From Bacteroidales bacterium (GTDB lineage Bacteria; Bacteroidota; Bacteroidia; Bacteroidales; Paludibacteraceae): 64,000 nt of DNA. Positions within the stretch are counted from its first letter, which is position 1; every line of letters starts with the position of its first letter. Under the pieces are notes generated by a model, which worked only from the letters and a program-made list of their open reading frames with translations, made no database searches and had not been told where the DNA came from. This document shows, piece after piece, positions 36,629 to 45,684 of this stretch. The stretch covers positions 157,332 to 221,331 of the forward strand of contig SUXE01000006.1 in the NCBI GenBank assembly GCA_015061115.1, written 5' to 3'. The translations under genes were made by a program, and so were the position numbers.

Positions 36629-39247
36629 TTACCACTGGAATCCGCCACCGCCTCCACCACCGAAGGCACTACCATTACCAGTCTGTGTGCTGACTTGATA
36701 GCTTGTGAAACCATTGATGCTGAAGTTTTGTGCTGGTGTATACATACCGAAACGGCCATCAAAATATTCCATAGGACCGCTGAAGTTATTTCCGACATAG
36801 AACTTATAATTCTTCACGTCAGAGTTGTAAGCACATACAGCGCCACTTTTCTTATTGCTTGTAGTTGATTCTAACGGCATCTTAATAGCAGCCAATACCT
36901 GTCCGGCATCATTAGCCACCAAAATATATTGTTCCTTAGCCAATGAGATGTCACTGCTGTAGATATGTCCTTGCGACTCTACCGGAATAGACTCGTTGAA
37001 CATTCCGTTTCCTCCCACAGCAAATACAAATCCACCTTGATGTTTCCATCCTGTATCAGTGTCCAATGGAGAGTTGAGTGAATGGCTCTGCGCCACAACA
37101 GTGATACCACCTGAGATGATCATATCTCCGTTTGAATCCAATCCGTCACCCATACACTGAGCATAGTGAAGACCGCCCTCCACATAGATATGTACACTTT
37201 TTGAACTTTCGTTGCCATCTGTAGCGTTCCATGCATCGTCGTCCGCTATAACGTACGTCTTACTGTCTCCGCCTAATCTGATGATAGCTCCAGACAAAGC
37301 TTCGTATGACGACAACACTCTCAAATCTCCACCCAAGATTTCAAGTTTCTGTTTTCCGAAAACTCCCTGATCATACGGTGCATCCACCTCTATGTCTCCA
37401 CCATTGATCTTGACCTCAGGAGCCAGAATGCCAGTGTCGAAAGCATAAATGTCAATTGTACCACTGTTTATCACAATAGATTTCTCGGCTTTGATTCCCT
37501 TTGGATATCCATGGTACTTCGTTCTTTCCATCTCAATAGAATTTCCCGGAATGACATACTTCTCACCATCACGGGTTCCAGCACTGATAGATAGGATATA
37601 ATCACTTTCACTTCCGTTTTCACGTCCCAATGTGATGTTTCCGTCACAGATCAGACCTTTGCCCAACGAAGCAGAAAGTTTGTTGTCGCCTCCTGTAATC
37701 GTAACGTCGCCTTTCACCTTGATAGCCTTAGACGTTGCATATTCATAATCAGGTTTTGTGCTTCCTCCCATGCTCCATCCACCTGGATTCCAACCGCCAG
37801 GATTCCATCCTCCTTGCGACTGTCCGCCTTGTGATTGTCCACCAGAGCCACCATCTTTAGTGATGAAATATCCACCTTTCACATCAATAGTCAACTCACC
37901 GTCTGTGATAGTCAAATCACCATCTGACTTGATTCCCTTCGCAAGTTTTGCATCAGAACCGATCTTTATTGTGTTCTTTCCTCCAGAAATCGTCACATTG
38001 CCATCACACTTGATACCCATACAAGAAACAGTGTCGTGGTTGACTTTCTCATCGTAATAGCTACCAGTAAGGTCGATCGTACAAGTTCCACCGCTGATAG
38101 TCACATTCGCGTCTGAATTAATAGCTTTGGCAGCGACGCCGGATCCTTTAACCTGTAGATTGCCAGTTCCTCCAATCTCGATATCTCCGTCACAAGCAAC
38201 CGCTGCGTTGTAGCCATAATCATTGTCTGTGCCGGCAAATGGCTCTTTTGCATCAAGAGAAACAGACAATTCTCCACCAATAATCTGCACCGTCTTCTTT
38301 GCTTTTAGAGCCTTGGATCCTTTACCTGTCACATCCGCAGTGATTTTTCCGCCTTTGATCTCTATGACACTGTCACACTTCAAACCTTTTTTGTCATCAG
38401 AAGAGACGTTAAATGATAATTCGCCATCCTCGATATAGATCAACTCACTGCAATCAACGGCATCACCCTTAGTATCATTAATAGACAATTTTCCTCCATA
38501 CAACTCCAAACCATCTGCGTTAATTCCGTCGCCTTCAGCCTGATCAATAATCACATTTCCACTATAGATCTCAACTCTTTTAGCTGAATTAATGGCATGT
38601 TGTTTCTTTCCTTTTATAGTCAACTCACCTTCACTTGCCAAACTATCCTGACTGATCTTAAGTTTGGATTTTGTATAAATGGCTGATTTCAAATTATTTC
38701 CTGAGCCATCAGACAACTCAGACTTTCCAATCAAATGAACAGTCGCCGCATAAGACTCGTCATTCAAAGCTTTGTTGAGAACGATAGGGGCTTGCTGTCC
38801 GGAAAGAGAAAGATTGTCAAACACCAATGTATACGACTTGTCTGGAGTTAATTCAAACACACCATCCGACGATGAGCCTGACAAATAGTAAACCACTCCT
38901 TTCTTACCGACATGAGAAATCAATGAGACGTGAGCATCATTCGTCTGCGTCTCGATAGCATCTTCACCGTATGGGTTCTCAATTACAACAGAGTTGTTTT
39001 GGTATGTGATAAACACTGTGTCTCCAGCACCTGAGCCGAAAGTGGCACTGTCGACAGCGGAAATATCATATGACTTTTTGTTTTTTCCTTCAACCAAGAT
39101 CTTTCCATCCTTAAAACGCACAGTATCAACATCTGAAATCTTGATACTTTCTTTCACCTCATTACCTAAATAAAAAATGATAGATCTTTCTGCCCACAAC
39201 AAAAGGCCCAAAAAGGACGCAAATAAGAGAATAGAAAATCTTTTCAT
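36629..39247 (-). CDS. Secreted Cthe_2159-like carbohydrate-binding beta-helix protein
   Basis: 872 residues; signal peptide 1-19. A short DG domain follows (VDTVRFKDGKILVEGKNKKS, YDISAVDSATF), then a long parallel beta-helix from about residue 95: HAINSAKRVEIYSGNVIIDQ, GDGINADGLELYGGKLSIND, GIKCDGNVTISGGK and so on, a coil every 25 residues or so. This is the Cthe_2159 pattern, whose founding member binds pectic and cellulosic polymers. Near 475-500 there is a Gly-rich insert (GGQSQGGQSQGG, GGWNPGGWNPGGW), and the end is GGGGGGGFQW. No catalytic motif is seen and no T9SS sorting domain; the partner gene just upstream supplies one and overlaps by four bases. Confidence 0.82.
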   Translation of the reverse strand: MKRFSILLFASFLGLLLWAERSIIFYLGNEVKESIKISDVDTVRFKDGKILVEGKNKKSYDISAVDSATFGSGAGDTVFITYQNNSVVIENPYGEDAIETQTNDAHVSLISHVGKKGVVYYLSGSSSDGVFELTPDKSYTLVFDNLSLSGQQAPIVLNKALNDESYAATVHLIGKSELSDGSGNNLKSAIYTKSKLKISQDSLASEGELTIKGKKQHAINSAKRVEIYSGNVIIDQAEGDGINADGLELYGGKLSINDTKGDAVDCSELIYIEDGELSFNVSSDDKKGLKCDSVIEIKGGKITADVTGKGSKALKAKKTVQIIGGELSVSLDAKEPFAGTDNDYGYNAAVACDGDIEIGGTGNLQVKGSGVAAKAINSDANVTISGGTCTIDLTGSYYDEKVNHDTVSCMGIKCDGNVTISGGKNTIKIGSDAKLAKGIKSDGDLTITDGELTIDVKGGYFITKDGGSGGQSQGGQSQGGWNPGGWNPGGWSMGGSTKPDYEYATSKAIKVKGDVTITGGDNKLSASLGKGLICDGNITLGRENGSESDYILSISAGTRDGEKYVIPGNSIEMERTKYHGYPKGIKAEKSIVINSGTIDIYAFDTGILAPEVKINGGDIEVDAPYDQGVFGKQKLEILGGDLRVLSSYEALSGAIIRLGGDSKTYVIADDDAWNATDGNESSKSVHIYVEGGLHYAQCMGDGLDSNGDMIISGGITVVAQSHSLNSPLDTDTGWKHQGGFVFAVGGNGMFNESIPVESQGHIYSSDISLAKEQYILVANDAGQVLAAIKMPLESTTSNKKSGAVCAYNSDVKNYKFYVGNNFSGPMEYFDGRFGMYTPAQNFSINGFTSYQVSTQTGNGSAFGGGGGGGFQW

Positions 39248-39750
39248 ATCTTGTTAAATTTAATATACACGTTACCAATATTCATCAAATACATTCCAGA
39301 GGAAAGAGATTCCACATTCAGTTTTTCGCCATTGCTTACAGTTCCTGACTTTACAATGTTACCTCTCATGTCGTAAATGGAATAAGAACGTTCCTCATCA
39401 AAAGGGACACTGACAATGATAAAATCCTTTGCAGGATTAGGTGTGACATCAAACGAAGACACATACGAAGCATCTTCCACTTTTGACGCGTCGCCAGGGG
39501 AGAATAAAAGTTTTTTTATCTCCTTCAGATCAATTTTTACAGGATTCTGTTTTGATTCAGCATTATCAGATGTCTCAAACACTAAAAAATCACCTGAAAA
39601 ATACATTTTACCAGATTCATACACATCAATCGTCTGCGTATGTTCGGCCGTCTCTACCGTAATTTTCGCCGAGGCTTTTTCACCCCAGGCATCCATACAT
39701 CCGACAACAAGTCCGAATGCCATGAGAAAAATTAATCGTACGTTTTTCAT
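39244..39750 (-). CDS. Small T9SS sorting-domain protein, partner of the beta-helix protein
   Basis: 168 residues; signal peptide 1-23 (ends AWGEKAS). The middle (TIDVYESGKMYFSGDFLVFE ... KIDLKEIKKLLFS) is the short DG-type domain, and residues about 100-168 are a complete type A sorting domain (DVTPNPAKDFIIVSVPF, YSIYDMRGNIVKSG, SGMYLMNIGNVYIKFNKI). Its stop overlaps the ATG of the beta-helix gene by four bases, so translation is coupled. Third case of this pairing in the window. The proposed role, surface anchor or escort for the partner, is an inference. Confidence 0.78.
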   Translation of the reverse strand: MKNVRLIFLMAFGLVVGCMDAWGEKASAKITVETAEHTQTIDVYESGKMYFSGDFLVFETSDNAESKQNPVKIDLKEIKKLLFSPGDASKVEDASYVSSFDVTPNPAKDFIIVSVPFDEERSYSIYDMRGNIVKSGTVSNGEKLNVESLSSGMYLMNIGNVYIKFNKI

Positions 39751-40030
39751 GTTTTAGTTTTTAAGTATCAAGTTTTCGCACATGATTCACATGTGTATAA
39801 TTTATGTTTAGAGCTATTTCTAAAGGACAAACAAGGCTTGTGCGATTAATTGATTGTTAATGTGTTAGATTTAATCAGAAAAACGGCACAAACGAATTCA
39901 GCCAGCGACAAAAATAAGTAAATGCTTTTTTTTATGCAAAATTTTTCAACAAAATGACAATTTTAGAGTCATTTTCGACCGTACAATAATAAATAATGTC
40001 AATTCGACGAAAATAATAGTAGGAGAAAAA

Positions 40031-40092
40031 TGAGGATTGTTAAGGGCGGAACGCCCTAACCCCCTCCTTAGTGCGAGCCGTAGGCGAGCACA
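40031..40092 (+). repeat. Type D palindromic repeat, second arm
   Basis: Reads TGAGGATTGTTAAGGGCGGA, then ACGCCCTAAC, then the GTGCGAGCCGTAGGCGAGCA hairpin. It is the inverted partner of 36489-36550. Confidence 0.75.
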
Positions 40093-40335
40093 CAAAATTT
40101 AATAAACCCACAGAGACACAAAGTTAATGGAGAAAGACTACGCCTATTTATGAGAAAAAGAGGTAATAAAGTGGAAAAAGCATTTCTTTTTATGATTGTT
40201 CGTTACTGCAAATTTGCAGATTAAAATTCGTCGGACTCACGTTAAATATTGTCGTAATTACATTCATTGAGACGTGGCGATGACGCGTCTCCACAATAAA
40301 ATTTATTGATAAATGTTTTATAATCATAAAATTCT

Positions 40336-40343
40336 TATATTTG
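40336..40343 (+). promoter_or_regulatory. -7 box that fixes the start of the HExxH protein
   Basis: TATATTTG matches the consensus exactly. Transcription near 40351 gives a leader of about 14 bases to the ATG at 40365 and excludes the TTG at 40341, which lies inside the box. Confidence 0.55.
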
Positions 40344-40364
40344 CCACACAAACATAAACACATT

Positions 40365-42923
40365 ATGGCCATGAAAAAACGTTGCCTTTCCATATTAGCT
40401 CTTTCTACATTATCGTCGCTCGCTTGGGCAGACATAGATGTTTCCGATTTATATCTGCAAAACGCAGGTTTTGACGAGGAGTCTCATTTTGATTACCGTA
40501 TTTCAGAAGAGGGAAATGTGGCTCAGGAGATCCTGCCTATTTATGGATGGAACAAGGATTTCAGTGTGGATTATACTGTTTGTGGAATCTATGAATTCGG
40601 TACATCCAAGACTTTCAACACTTATGGAAAAGTTCCGTCTGCTGGATATGATAATTCAAAAGGTGGATGTCTTGCCTTAAGCACAGGATGGGACCAGGAG
40701 ATGAAATTTTATCAGACTGTGACGCTGCCAGCAGGAGATTATAAGCTTCAAACAGCCTATTTTAATGGCAGTAATTCCAATAATGGCTATAGTTTGCTCG
40801 GCTGGATTCCAGAAAATGGCAACGCAAAAATATCATCGATGTCTTCATTCCCGTCTGACCAATGGAAAATTGATGAGGTCTCTTTCTCTCTTTCCAAGGA
40901 GACGACGGGGCGTATACAGATCGGATTCAAGGCTGTGTCCAACGGTTCGGCTAATTCAGCCAAAGTGGTGGCAGACTTTGTGAAATTATACGTCGTCGGC
41001 GAAGGATCAACTGGTTATCTTGCTGAAGAATTATCGAAACGTGTGGATGCGGCAAACGAATTGCTGACAAAAACAATGAATGCCACACATCGTAAGAATC
41101 TGAAAGAGGCTGTCGAAAACGCCCAATCATGGATTTCTTCACCGTCTACACAGAATCTTTCCTCAATAGTGTCAGACCTTCGCAAGGCTACAGAGTCGGC
41201 ACAATCCTCCGTCGACCTATATTCTGAGCTAGCTGATTTGATCTCAGAAGCCGAGCCGGCAGCAAGTGAAGACGCTGAGATAGCGGATGCATTGAACAAA
41301 GCGAAGAAAGTTTACGCGGATGAAAACAAATCTGTCGCAGATGTCAACGAGATGATTCTGAAGATGGATGAGTTGATGCTCTTCTACAGAACCAGCCACG
41401 CAAGTGGACCTGTCCCTACAGTGACCACGGATCCACGTCATGCACGTGGAGCGACAATGGCATTTGGCCGTGCCTCATTCTCAGGCAGCGGAATTGTGGA
41501 GAAAGGATTTTGCTACGGAACAAGAAACAATCCAACGATAAGAGACAGCCGATCTACAAAATCATTCAGCAACAATGGAAATATCTATGTAATTGAAGGA
41601 ATGACTCCTTCAACATTCTATTACATCCGTCCGTATGCGATCACCAACCAAGATGTGGTGGGGTATGGAAAGACAATAAAAATATGCACTTTGCCAATGG
41701 GTGAAATCACATGGACTTACAACAATGGTGGCTCAGCAGAGGAAAACGGACGTATAAATTCAGCTGTGAAAGATGCTGTGGATATATGGAACAACCTGAC
41801 AAGCATCAAAGGTATAAACATGACTGTGAACTATGGGGCAAGCACCCAGACCGCTGATTGCAGCTACGGAGGATGGATGCGTGTGGGACCAAACGCAAGC
41901 TATCAGCGTACAGGTACAATCCAACATGAGATGGCTCACGCAGTAGGAGTGGGAACAACTGATACATGGTACAACAGCAGCATCTACAGAGAGAATACAA
42001 GCACAGGATTCTGGCTTGGCGAACGAACTGACCAGATTTTGGCGTTCCTGGAAAATGACAACAATGCTCATCTGAAAGGAGACAAGACCCATTTCTGGCC
42101 ATACGGTATCAACGGAGCCCATGAAGATGACGGCACACGTATGTTATACTATGCGAATGCGCTTATCGTACAAGCGTTGGGAGAAGACAATCTGCCTCCT
42201 GTGTCGGGAGCATTCGCGTCGCCTGCTTACACATTTATTCAGGATGATAACGAATACTACTATATTCTTTCTGCGGATGATGTCAATTCGATGCTCAAAT
42301 CGAATGGGGAAGCATTGCAAATTGCGAAGAATGATTGGAAGACGGTGCTGAAGGATAATTCGTATGCTTGGATCGTGAAATTCAATCCGTCAACACAATA
42401 TTATGAGTTTAAAAATGTAGAATCTGAAAAAGACCTGTCTTTCAACAGATCCAGTGTACAGTTGTCAAGCAATGATAATTTCGGAATCCAGATGTTGGGA
42501 TCTCGACAGAATGTGGTCACAAACGACTTCAATCTAAAATCATATTGGCTGACATTCGAAAATGGAACAAACAAACCAAATTCTTTGACTTCATCATATA
42601 ATGGTGTTACAGCCTCTGTATTCGACCACCAAAACTCTGCGTCAAAACAGAGATGGGTGATTCTGTCTCGTCAGGAAGTGAAAGCTCTGGCAGGAGATTT
42701 GTCGGAGACAGAAAATTATGACGCTGACAATTCATCGTTGATAGTCTACAGTGTCAATGAAGGAATTGCTGTTGAATCAACAGACAAAGGGGAGTGGATC
42801 CACATCTACGATATCAGCGGACGCATAGTCAAAAAATTCTATATGCAGGCAGGAATGAAAGTTTGCGTTCCTGTGAACAGGGGAGTATATATTGTGAACG
42901 GAAAGATGGTGATGGTAAAATAG
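40365..42923 (+). CDS. Large secreted HExxH metalloprotease-like multidomain protein
   Basis: 852 residues from the ATG at 40365, with signal peptide AMKKRCLSILALSTLSSLAW. Domains by eye: a jelly-roll carbohydrate-binding-like module (about 25-210, LPAGDYKLQTAYFNGSN), a helical FIVAR-like segment (215-340), a fibronectin-like module (350-440), then a catalytic-looking domain with H521-EMAHAVGVGTTDTW, a HExxHxxG zinc motif with a possible third ligand further on. A ricin/lectin-like beta part follows (YYILSADDVNSML ... WLTFENGTNKP), and the end is a T9SS-type tail (IHIYDISGRIVKKFYM, RGVYIVNGKMVMVK). It is probably a surface zinc peptidase, possibly acting on glycoproteins; the substrate is unknown. 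Confidence 0.72.
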   Translation: MAMKKRCLSILALSTLSSLAWADIDVSDLYLQNAGFDEESHFDYRISEEGNVAQEILPIYGWNKDFSVDYTVCGIYEFGTSKTFNTYGKVPSAGYDNSKGGCLALSTGWDQEMKFYQTVTLPAGDYKLQTAYFNGSNSNNGYSLLGWIPENGNAKISSMSSFPSDQWKIDEVSFSLSKETTGRIQIGFKAVSNGSANSAKVVADFVKLYVVGEGSTGYLAEELSKRVDAANELLTKTMNATHRKNLKEAVENAQSWISSPSTQNLSSIVSDLRKATESAQSSVDLYSELADLISEAEPAASEDAEIADALNKAKKVYADENKSVADVNEMILKMDELMLFYRTSHASGPVPTVTTDPRHARGATMAFGRASFSGSGIVEKGFCYGTRNNPTIRDSRSTKSFSNNGNIYVIEGMTPSTFYYIRPYAITNQDVVGYGKTIKICTLPMGEITWTYNNGGSAEENGRINSAVKDAVDIWNNLTSIKGINMTVNYGASTQTADCSYGGWMRVGPNASYQRTGTIQHEMAHAVGVGTTDTWYNSSIYRENTSTGFWLGERTDQILAFLENDNNAHLKGDKTHFWPYGINGAHEDDGTRMLYYANALIVQALGEDNLPPVSGAFASPAYTFIQDDNEYYYILSADDVNSMLKSNGEALQIAKNDWKTVLKDNSYAWIVKFNPSTQYYEFKNVESEKDLSFNRSSVQLSSNDNFGIQMLGSRQNVVTNDFNLKSYWLTFENGTNKPNSLTSSYNGVTASVFDHQNSASKQRWVILSRQEVKALAGDLSETENYDADNSSLIVYSVNEGIAVESTDKGEWIHIYDISGRIVKKFYMQAGMKVCVPVNRGVYIVNGKMVMVK

Positions 42924-42929
42924 GAGATG

Positions 42930-43700
42930 TTATAATCCAAACATCTCCATTGCTGTCTTCGACGTCGCATCTGCCACAGCGTCGACATCCATCTCTTTGA
43001 TTTCCGCCACTTTTGCGGCGGTATATGCGATGAACGCTGTCTCATTACGTTGACCACGTTTAGGCACTGGGGCAAGATAAGGAGCGTCTGTCTCCAACAC
43101 GATCCTGTCTAACGGAATATCCTTGACAGCAGCGGCAACACCAGCATTCTTAAAAGTAACGACGCCACCGATTCCCAACACAAAATCACCAAGCTTCATC
43201 ATCTGTTCCGCTTCATGGATATTGCCTGTGAAACAATGGAATACTCCATGCAGTTTGGACTTGTCGAATTTCTTGAGTGACGCAGTACATTCGTCGAGAG
43301 CCTTACGCTGATGGATTATGATAGGCAGATTGTTTTGAATCGCAACGTCGACCTGCTGCTCAAAAGCTTTAATCTGGATATCTCTGAAATCGTCTTCCCA
43401 ATAAAGGTCGATGCCTATTTCTCCCAAAGCGCAATATTTGCGTTGGGGTAGGTAAGTGAACATCTCATCCAACACATTCTGCCAATCCTCTTTCACTTCA
43501 GTAGGGTGAAGTCCCATCGCACACGAGAACAGATCTGTGTCAGTGTCGGCCAACGCATGCATCTGTGGAATCGTGCTCAAATCCACATTAGGCAAAATCA
43601 CCTTGCCAACACCAGCTGTTTTCAATCGCTCGACTACCTCTGCTTTGTCGTCAGCGTAGTCTTCATCCATATAAATATGAGAGTGGGTATCTATTATCAT
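42930..43700 (-). CDS. tatD: TatD-family metal-dependent hydrolase
   Basis: 256 residues. It starts with the metal-binding DTHSHIYMDEDYADD (H-x-H) and keeps the family landmarks: GLHPTEVKEDW, ALGEIGIDLYW (Glu ligand), QVDVAIQNNLPIIIHQRKAL, HGVFHCFTGNIHEAEQ, LGIGGVVTFKN and LETDAPYLAPVPKRGQRNE with the Asp ligand. TatD enzymes are cytoplasmic 3'-5' deoxyribonucleases or phosphodiesterases. The start overlaps the end of miaA by four bases, so they form an operon. It converges on the metalloprotease-like gene with six bases between stops. Confidence 0.93.
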   Translation of the reverse strand: MIIDTHSHIYMDEDYADDKAEVVERLKTAGVGKVILPNVDLSTIPQMHALADTDTDLFSCAMGLHPTEVKEDWQNVLDEMFTYLPQRKYCALGEIGIDLYWEDDFRDIQIKAFEQQVDVAIQNNLPIIIHQRKALDECTASLKKFDKSKLHGVFHCFTGNIHEAEQMMKLGDFVLGIGGVVTFKNAGVAAAVKDIPLDRIVLETDAPYLAPVPKRGQRNETAFIAYTAAKVAEIKEMDVDAVADATSKTAMEMFGL

Positions 43701-44590
43701 ATTCCTAAAAATTCAAAAATTTTATCTTTTTCAAAAGGAGAAAACCAGTTGATTTCCTGGTCACGCTTCCACCAAGTCATCTGTTTCTTAGCGTATCGAC
43801 GTGTGTTTTTCTGAATCTCCTCAATCGCTTTCTCCAACGAATATTCACCTCCGATGTAAGCGAACAACTCCTTGAAACCTACGGTGTTGAGGCTATTAAG
43901 ATGACGGTATTGGTAGACGTTGCGGGCTTCAGCTTCTGCACCGTCTTCAATCATCACATGAGTGCGACGATTGATTCTGTCGTACATCTCTTCACGAGGC
44001 AAGGTGAGACCGATCTTCACAATGTCAAACGGACGCTGCTTCTTTTCCTGCTTACGGATTTCTGTATATGGTTTTCCTGTTTCCAGACAGATTTCAAGAG
44101 CGTGTATGATACGCTTATAATTATGAGGATCCACCTCTTCATAATATTCAGGGTCAAGAATCTTCAACTCACCAAGCATATTGCTGATCCCTTCCGACTC
44201 ATAACGCTTCCAAAGCTCATCACGCAGTTTTTCATCCACATTCGGTCTATCATCAATACCATTACAAAGAGCGTCAATATAGAGCATCGATCCACCTACC
44301 ATAACTACATCATCATGAGTGAGGAAAAGTTCCTCGAGTTTCGCCAATGCCTCTATCTCAAAACGTCCGCAGCTATAATAGTCATCAAGAGCAAGCATCC
44401 CTATAAAATGATGTTTTGCTCTGCTCAACTCTTCAGCGGATGGAGCAGCAGTGACGATAGGGATATCTTTATAGAACTGACGGGAATCACATGAGATAAT
44501 ATCAGTGTGAAGACGTTCAGCAACTTGAATGCTGAGTTCCGTTTTTCCGATAGCCGTCGGTCCGAGTATGACAATCAGTCGTTTGCTCAT
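43697..44590 (-). CDS. miaA: tRNA dimethylallyltransferase
   Basis: 297 residues. The P-loop is GPTAIGKTELS (residues 10-20). DIISCDSRQFYKDIPIVTAA, HHFIGMLALDDYYSCGRFE, VMVGGSMLYIDALCNGIDD and NTVGFKELFAYIGGE, then NTRRYAKKQMTWWKR, are the full set of MiaA motifs. It puts a dimethylallyl group on A37 of tRNAs that read codons beginning with U. Many Bacteroidales carry two miaA copies; whether this is the main one cannot be seen. It overlaps tatD by four bases. Confidence 0.95.
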   Translation of the reverse strand: MSKRLIVILGPTAIGKTELSIQVAERLHTDIISCDSRQFYKDIPIVTAAPSAEELSRAKHHFIGMLALDDYYSCGRFEIEALAKLEELFLTHDDVVMVGGSMLYIDALCNGIDDRPNVDEKLRDELWKRYESEGISNMLGELKILDPEYYEEVDPHNYKRIIHALEICLETGKPYTEIRKQEKKQRPFDIVKIGLTLPREEMYDRINRRTHVMIEDGAEAEARNVYQYRHLNSLNTVGFKELFAYIGGEYSLEKAIEEIQKNTRRYAKKQMTWWKRDQEINWFSPFEKDKIFEFLGI

Positions 44591-44674
44591 TAGTTTTGGG
44601 ACTCTAAATAATTGCTTTTATATTCCTTTTGGATGAAATCGACTACAAATATAGCCATTTTTGCGTGTAATATT

Positions 44675-44704
44675 GGTGGATTTGGATTGATATTTATAAT
44701 TTTG
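44675..44704 (+). promoter_or_regulatory. Putative promoter of the TIM-barrel isomerase gene
   Basis: TAATTTTG at 44697-44704 is an exact -7 box. A weak -33 match (ATTG, 44672-44675) lies 21 bases before it. Transcription would begin near 44712, about 48 bases before the ATG. Confidence 0.5.
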
Positions 44705-44759
44705 CAGCCGACTGAAATTTTGAACAAACACAAACAAAAAATAAAGAGAAAATCAAAAA

Positions 44760-45527
44760 ATGAAAATTGGACTGAATTTATATGGCCCATGCTCAAAGCA
44801 GGCAATGAAGGAAGAAGATCTGTTGATTGCAGTAAGAGCGTTAGAAATTGATTTTGTTGAACCATGTGTCCTGATGGGAGGTTTGACTCACGACAACCCA
44901 TCATTCTGGACAATGTCGAAATTCCAGCATCTGTACAAATTTATGAACAACATCGGATTAGAAGTGAATTCTATCCACGTTGTGACAGAATCCATTCAAG
45001 ATTCCGTCGACGAAATGATCATGTTAGCCAACGAATATGGCATCAAGCAATTTGTGATAGGTATGCCAAATCAACTGGAGGAGAGTGTATTAAGAGAGAG
45101 AACGTTGGTATTATTCAGTGTGACAGAAAGACTTAAACCATGTGGAGCACGTCTGCTCATACACAACAACAAACCAGATACAGCCGTGAAGATCAACGGA
45201 AAGACAGCATTGGAAACATTGGTTGATTTGTGTGATGGAAAGGTCGGTTTTCAGCTTGATTTAGGTTGGTGCGCAGCAGGAGGAGAAGATCCGATCGCAT
45301 TCTTCAAACGAAATGAGAGTAGGGTAGAATCACTTCATTTCAAGGATTTTGTAAAACCAGAAATCTCAGAATCCGACGTCACTATCGGCAGTGGAAGCAT
45401 CGACACAAAATCAGCCATTGAGATCGCCCAAAAACTAAGGATTCCGATGTTGATTGACCAAGACAGTTATGGCGACATTCGCGTCGACTTGAAGAAATCT
45501 GCAGAATTCATAATCAAAAAATCATAA
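44760..45527 (+). CDS. Sugar phosphate isomerase/epimerase-like TIM-barrel protein
   Basis: 255 residues, compact, cytoplasmic. Strands of a TIM barrel with metal-site residues are visible: MKIGLNLYGPC, FVEPCVLMGG, VNSIHVVTESIQ, FVIGMPNQLEES, LLIHNNKPD, VGFQLDLGWCAAGGEDP, SLHFKDFVK and MLIDQDSYGD. This is the layout of the xylose-isomerase-like/AP-endonuclease-2 superfamily. H, D and E positions in IHNN, QLDLGW and LHFKD suit a divalent metal site. Substrate unknown. It has its own promoter and lies divergent from miaA; no operon partner. Confidence 0.8.
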   Translation: MKIGLNLYGPCSKQAMKEEDLLIAVRALEIDFVEPCVLMGGLTHDNPSFWTMSKFQHLYKFMNNIGLEVNSIHVVTESIQDSVDEMIMLANEYGIKQFVIGMPNQLEESVLRERTLVLFSVTERLKPCGARLLIHNNKPDTAVKINGKTALETLVDLCDGKVGFQLDLGWCAAGGEDPIAFFKRNESRVESLHFKDFVKPEISESDVTIGSGSIDTKSAIEIAQKLRIPMLIDQDSYGDIRVDLKKSAEFIIKKS

Positions 45528-45606
45528 AGCATTCTCTTTTTTATCTAAACATTTTTCCCATTCATATATTTCATTCTTCCCATTATAACATTGGAAGTAA
45601 GCCTTT

Positions 45607-45638
45607 TTTGTCCATATTCCAAATAAATGTTAACTTTG
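45607..45638 (+). promoter_or_regulatory. Promoter of the giant surface protein gene
   Basis: TTTG (45607-45610), a 20-base spacer and TAACTTTG (45631-45638): both boxes match the Bacteroidota consensus. Transcription would start near 45646, which supports the ATG at 45685 as the translation start. Confidence 0.65.
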
Positions 45639-45684
45639 CAGAAGTTTGCGAAATATAATAAGAACAATAGGGTTTAATAAATAT

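Larger units (their letters stand above)
39751..40364. other. 614-base intergenic region with repeat and promoter
   Basis: The region lies between divergent genes. It holds the type D repeat (40031-40092) and a TATATTTG -7 box at 40336-40343 for the plus-strand metalloprotease-like gene. The remainder is very AT-rich, with no convincing gene. A degenerate TTTAATAAACCCACAGAGAC segment near 40098 is not explained. Confidence 0.5.

Noticed and set aside
42923..42948. Inverted repeat between the HExxH gene and tatD as terminator
   Set aside because: A nine-base stem exists, but no T tract follows on either strand and it overlaps the tatD coding end.
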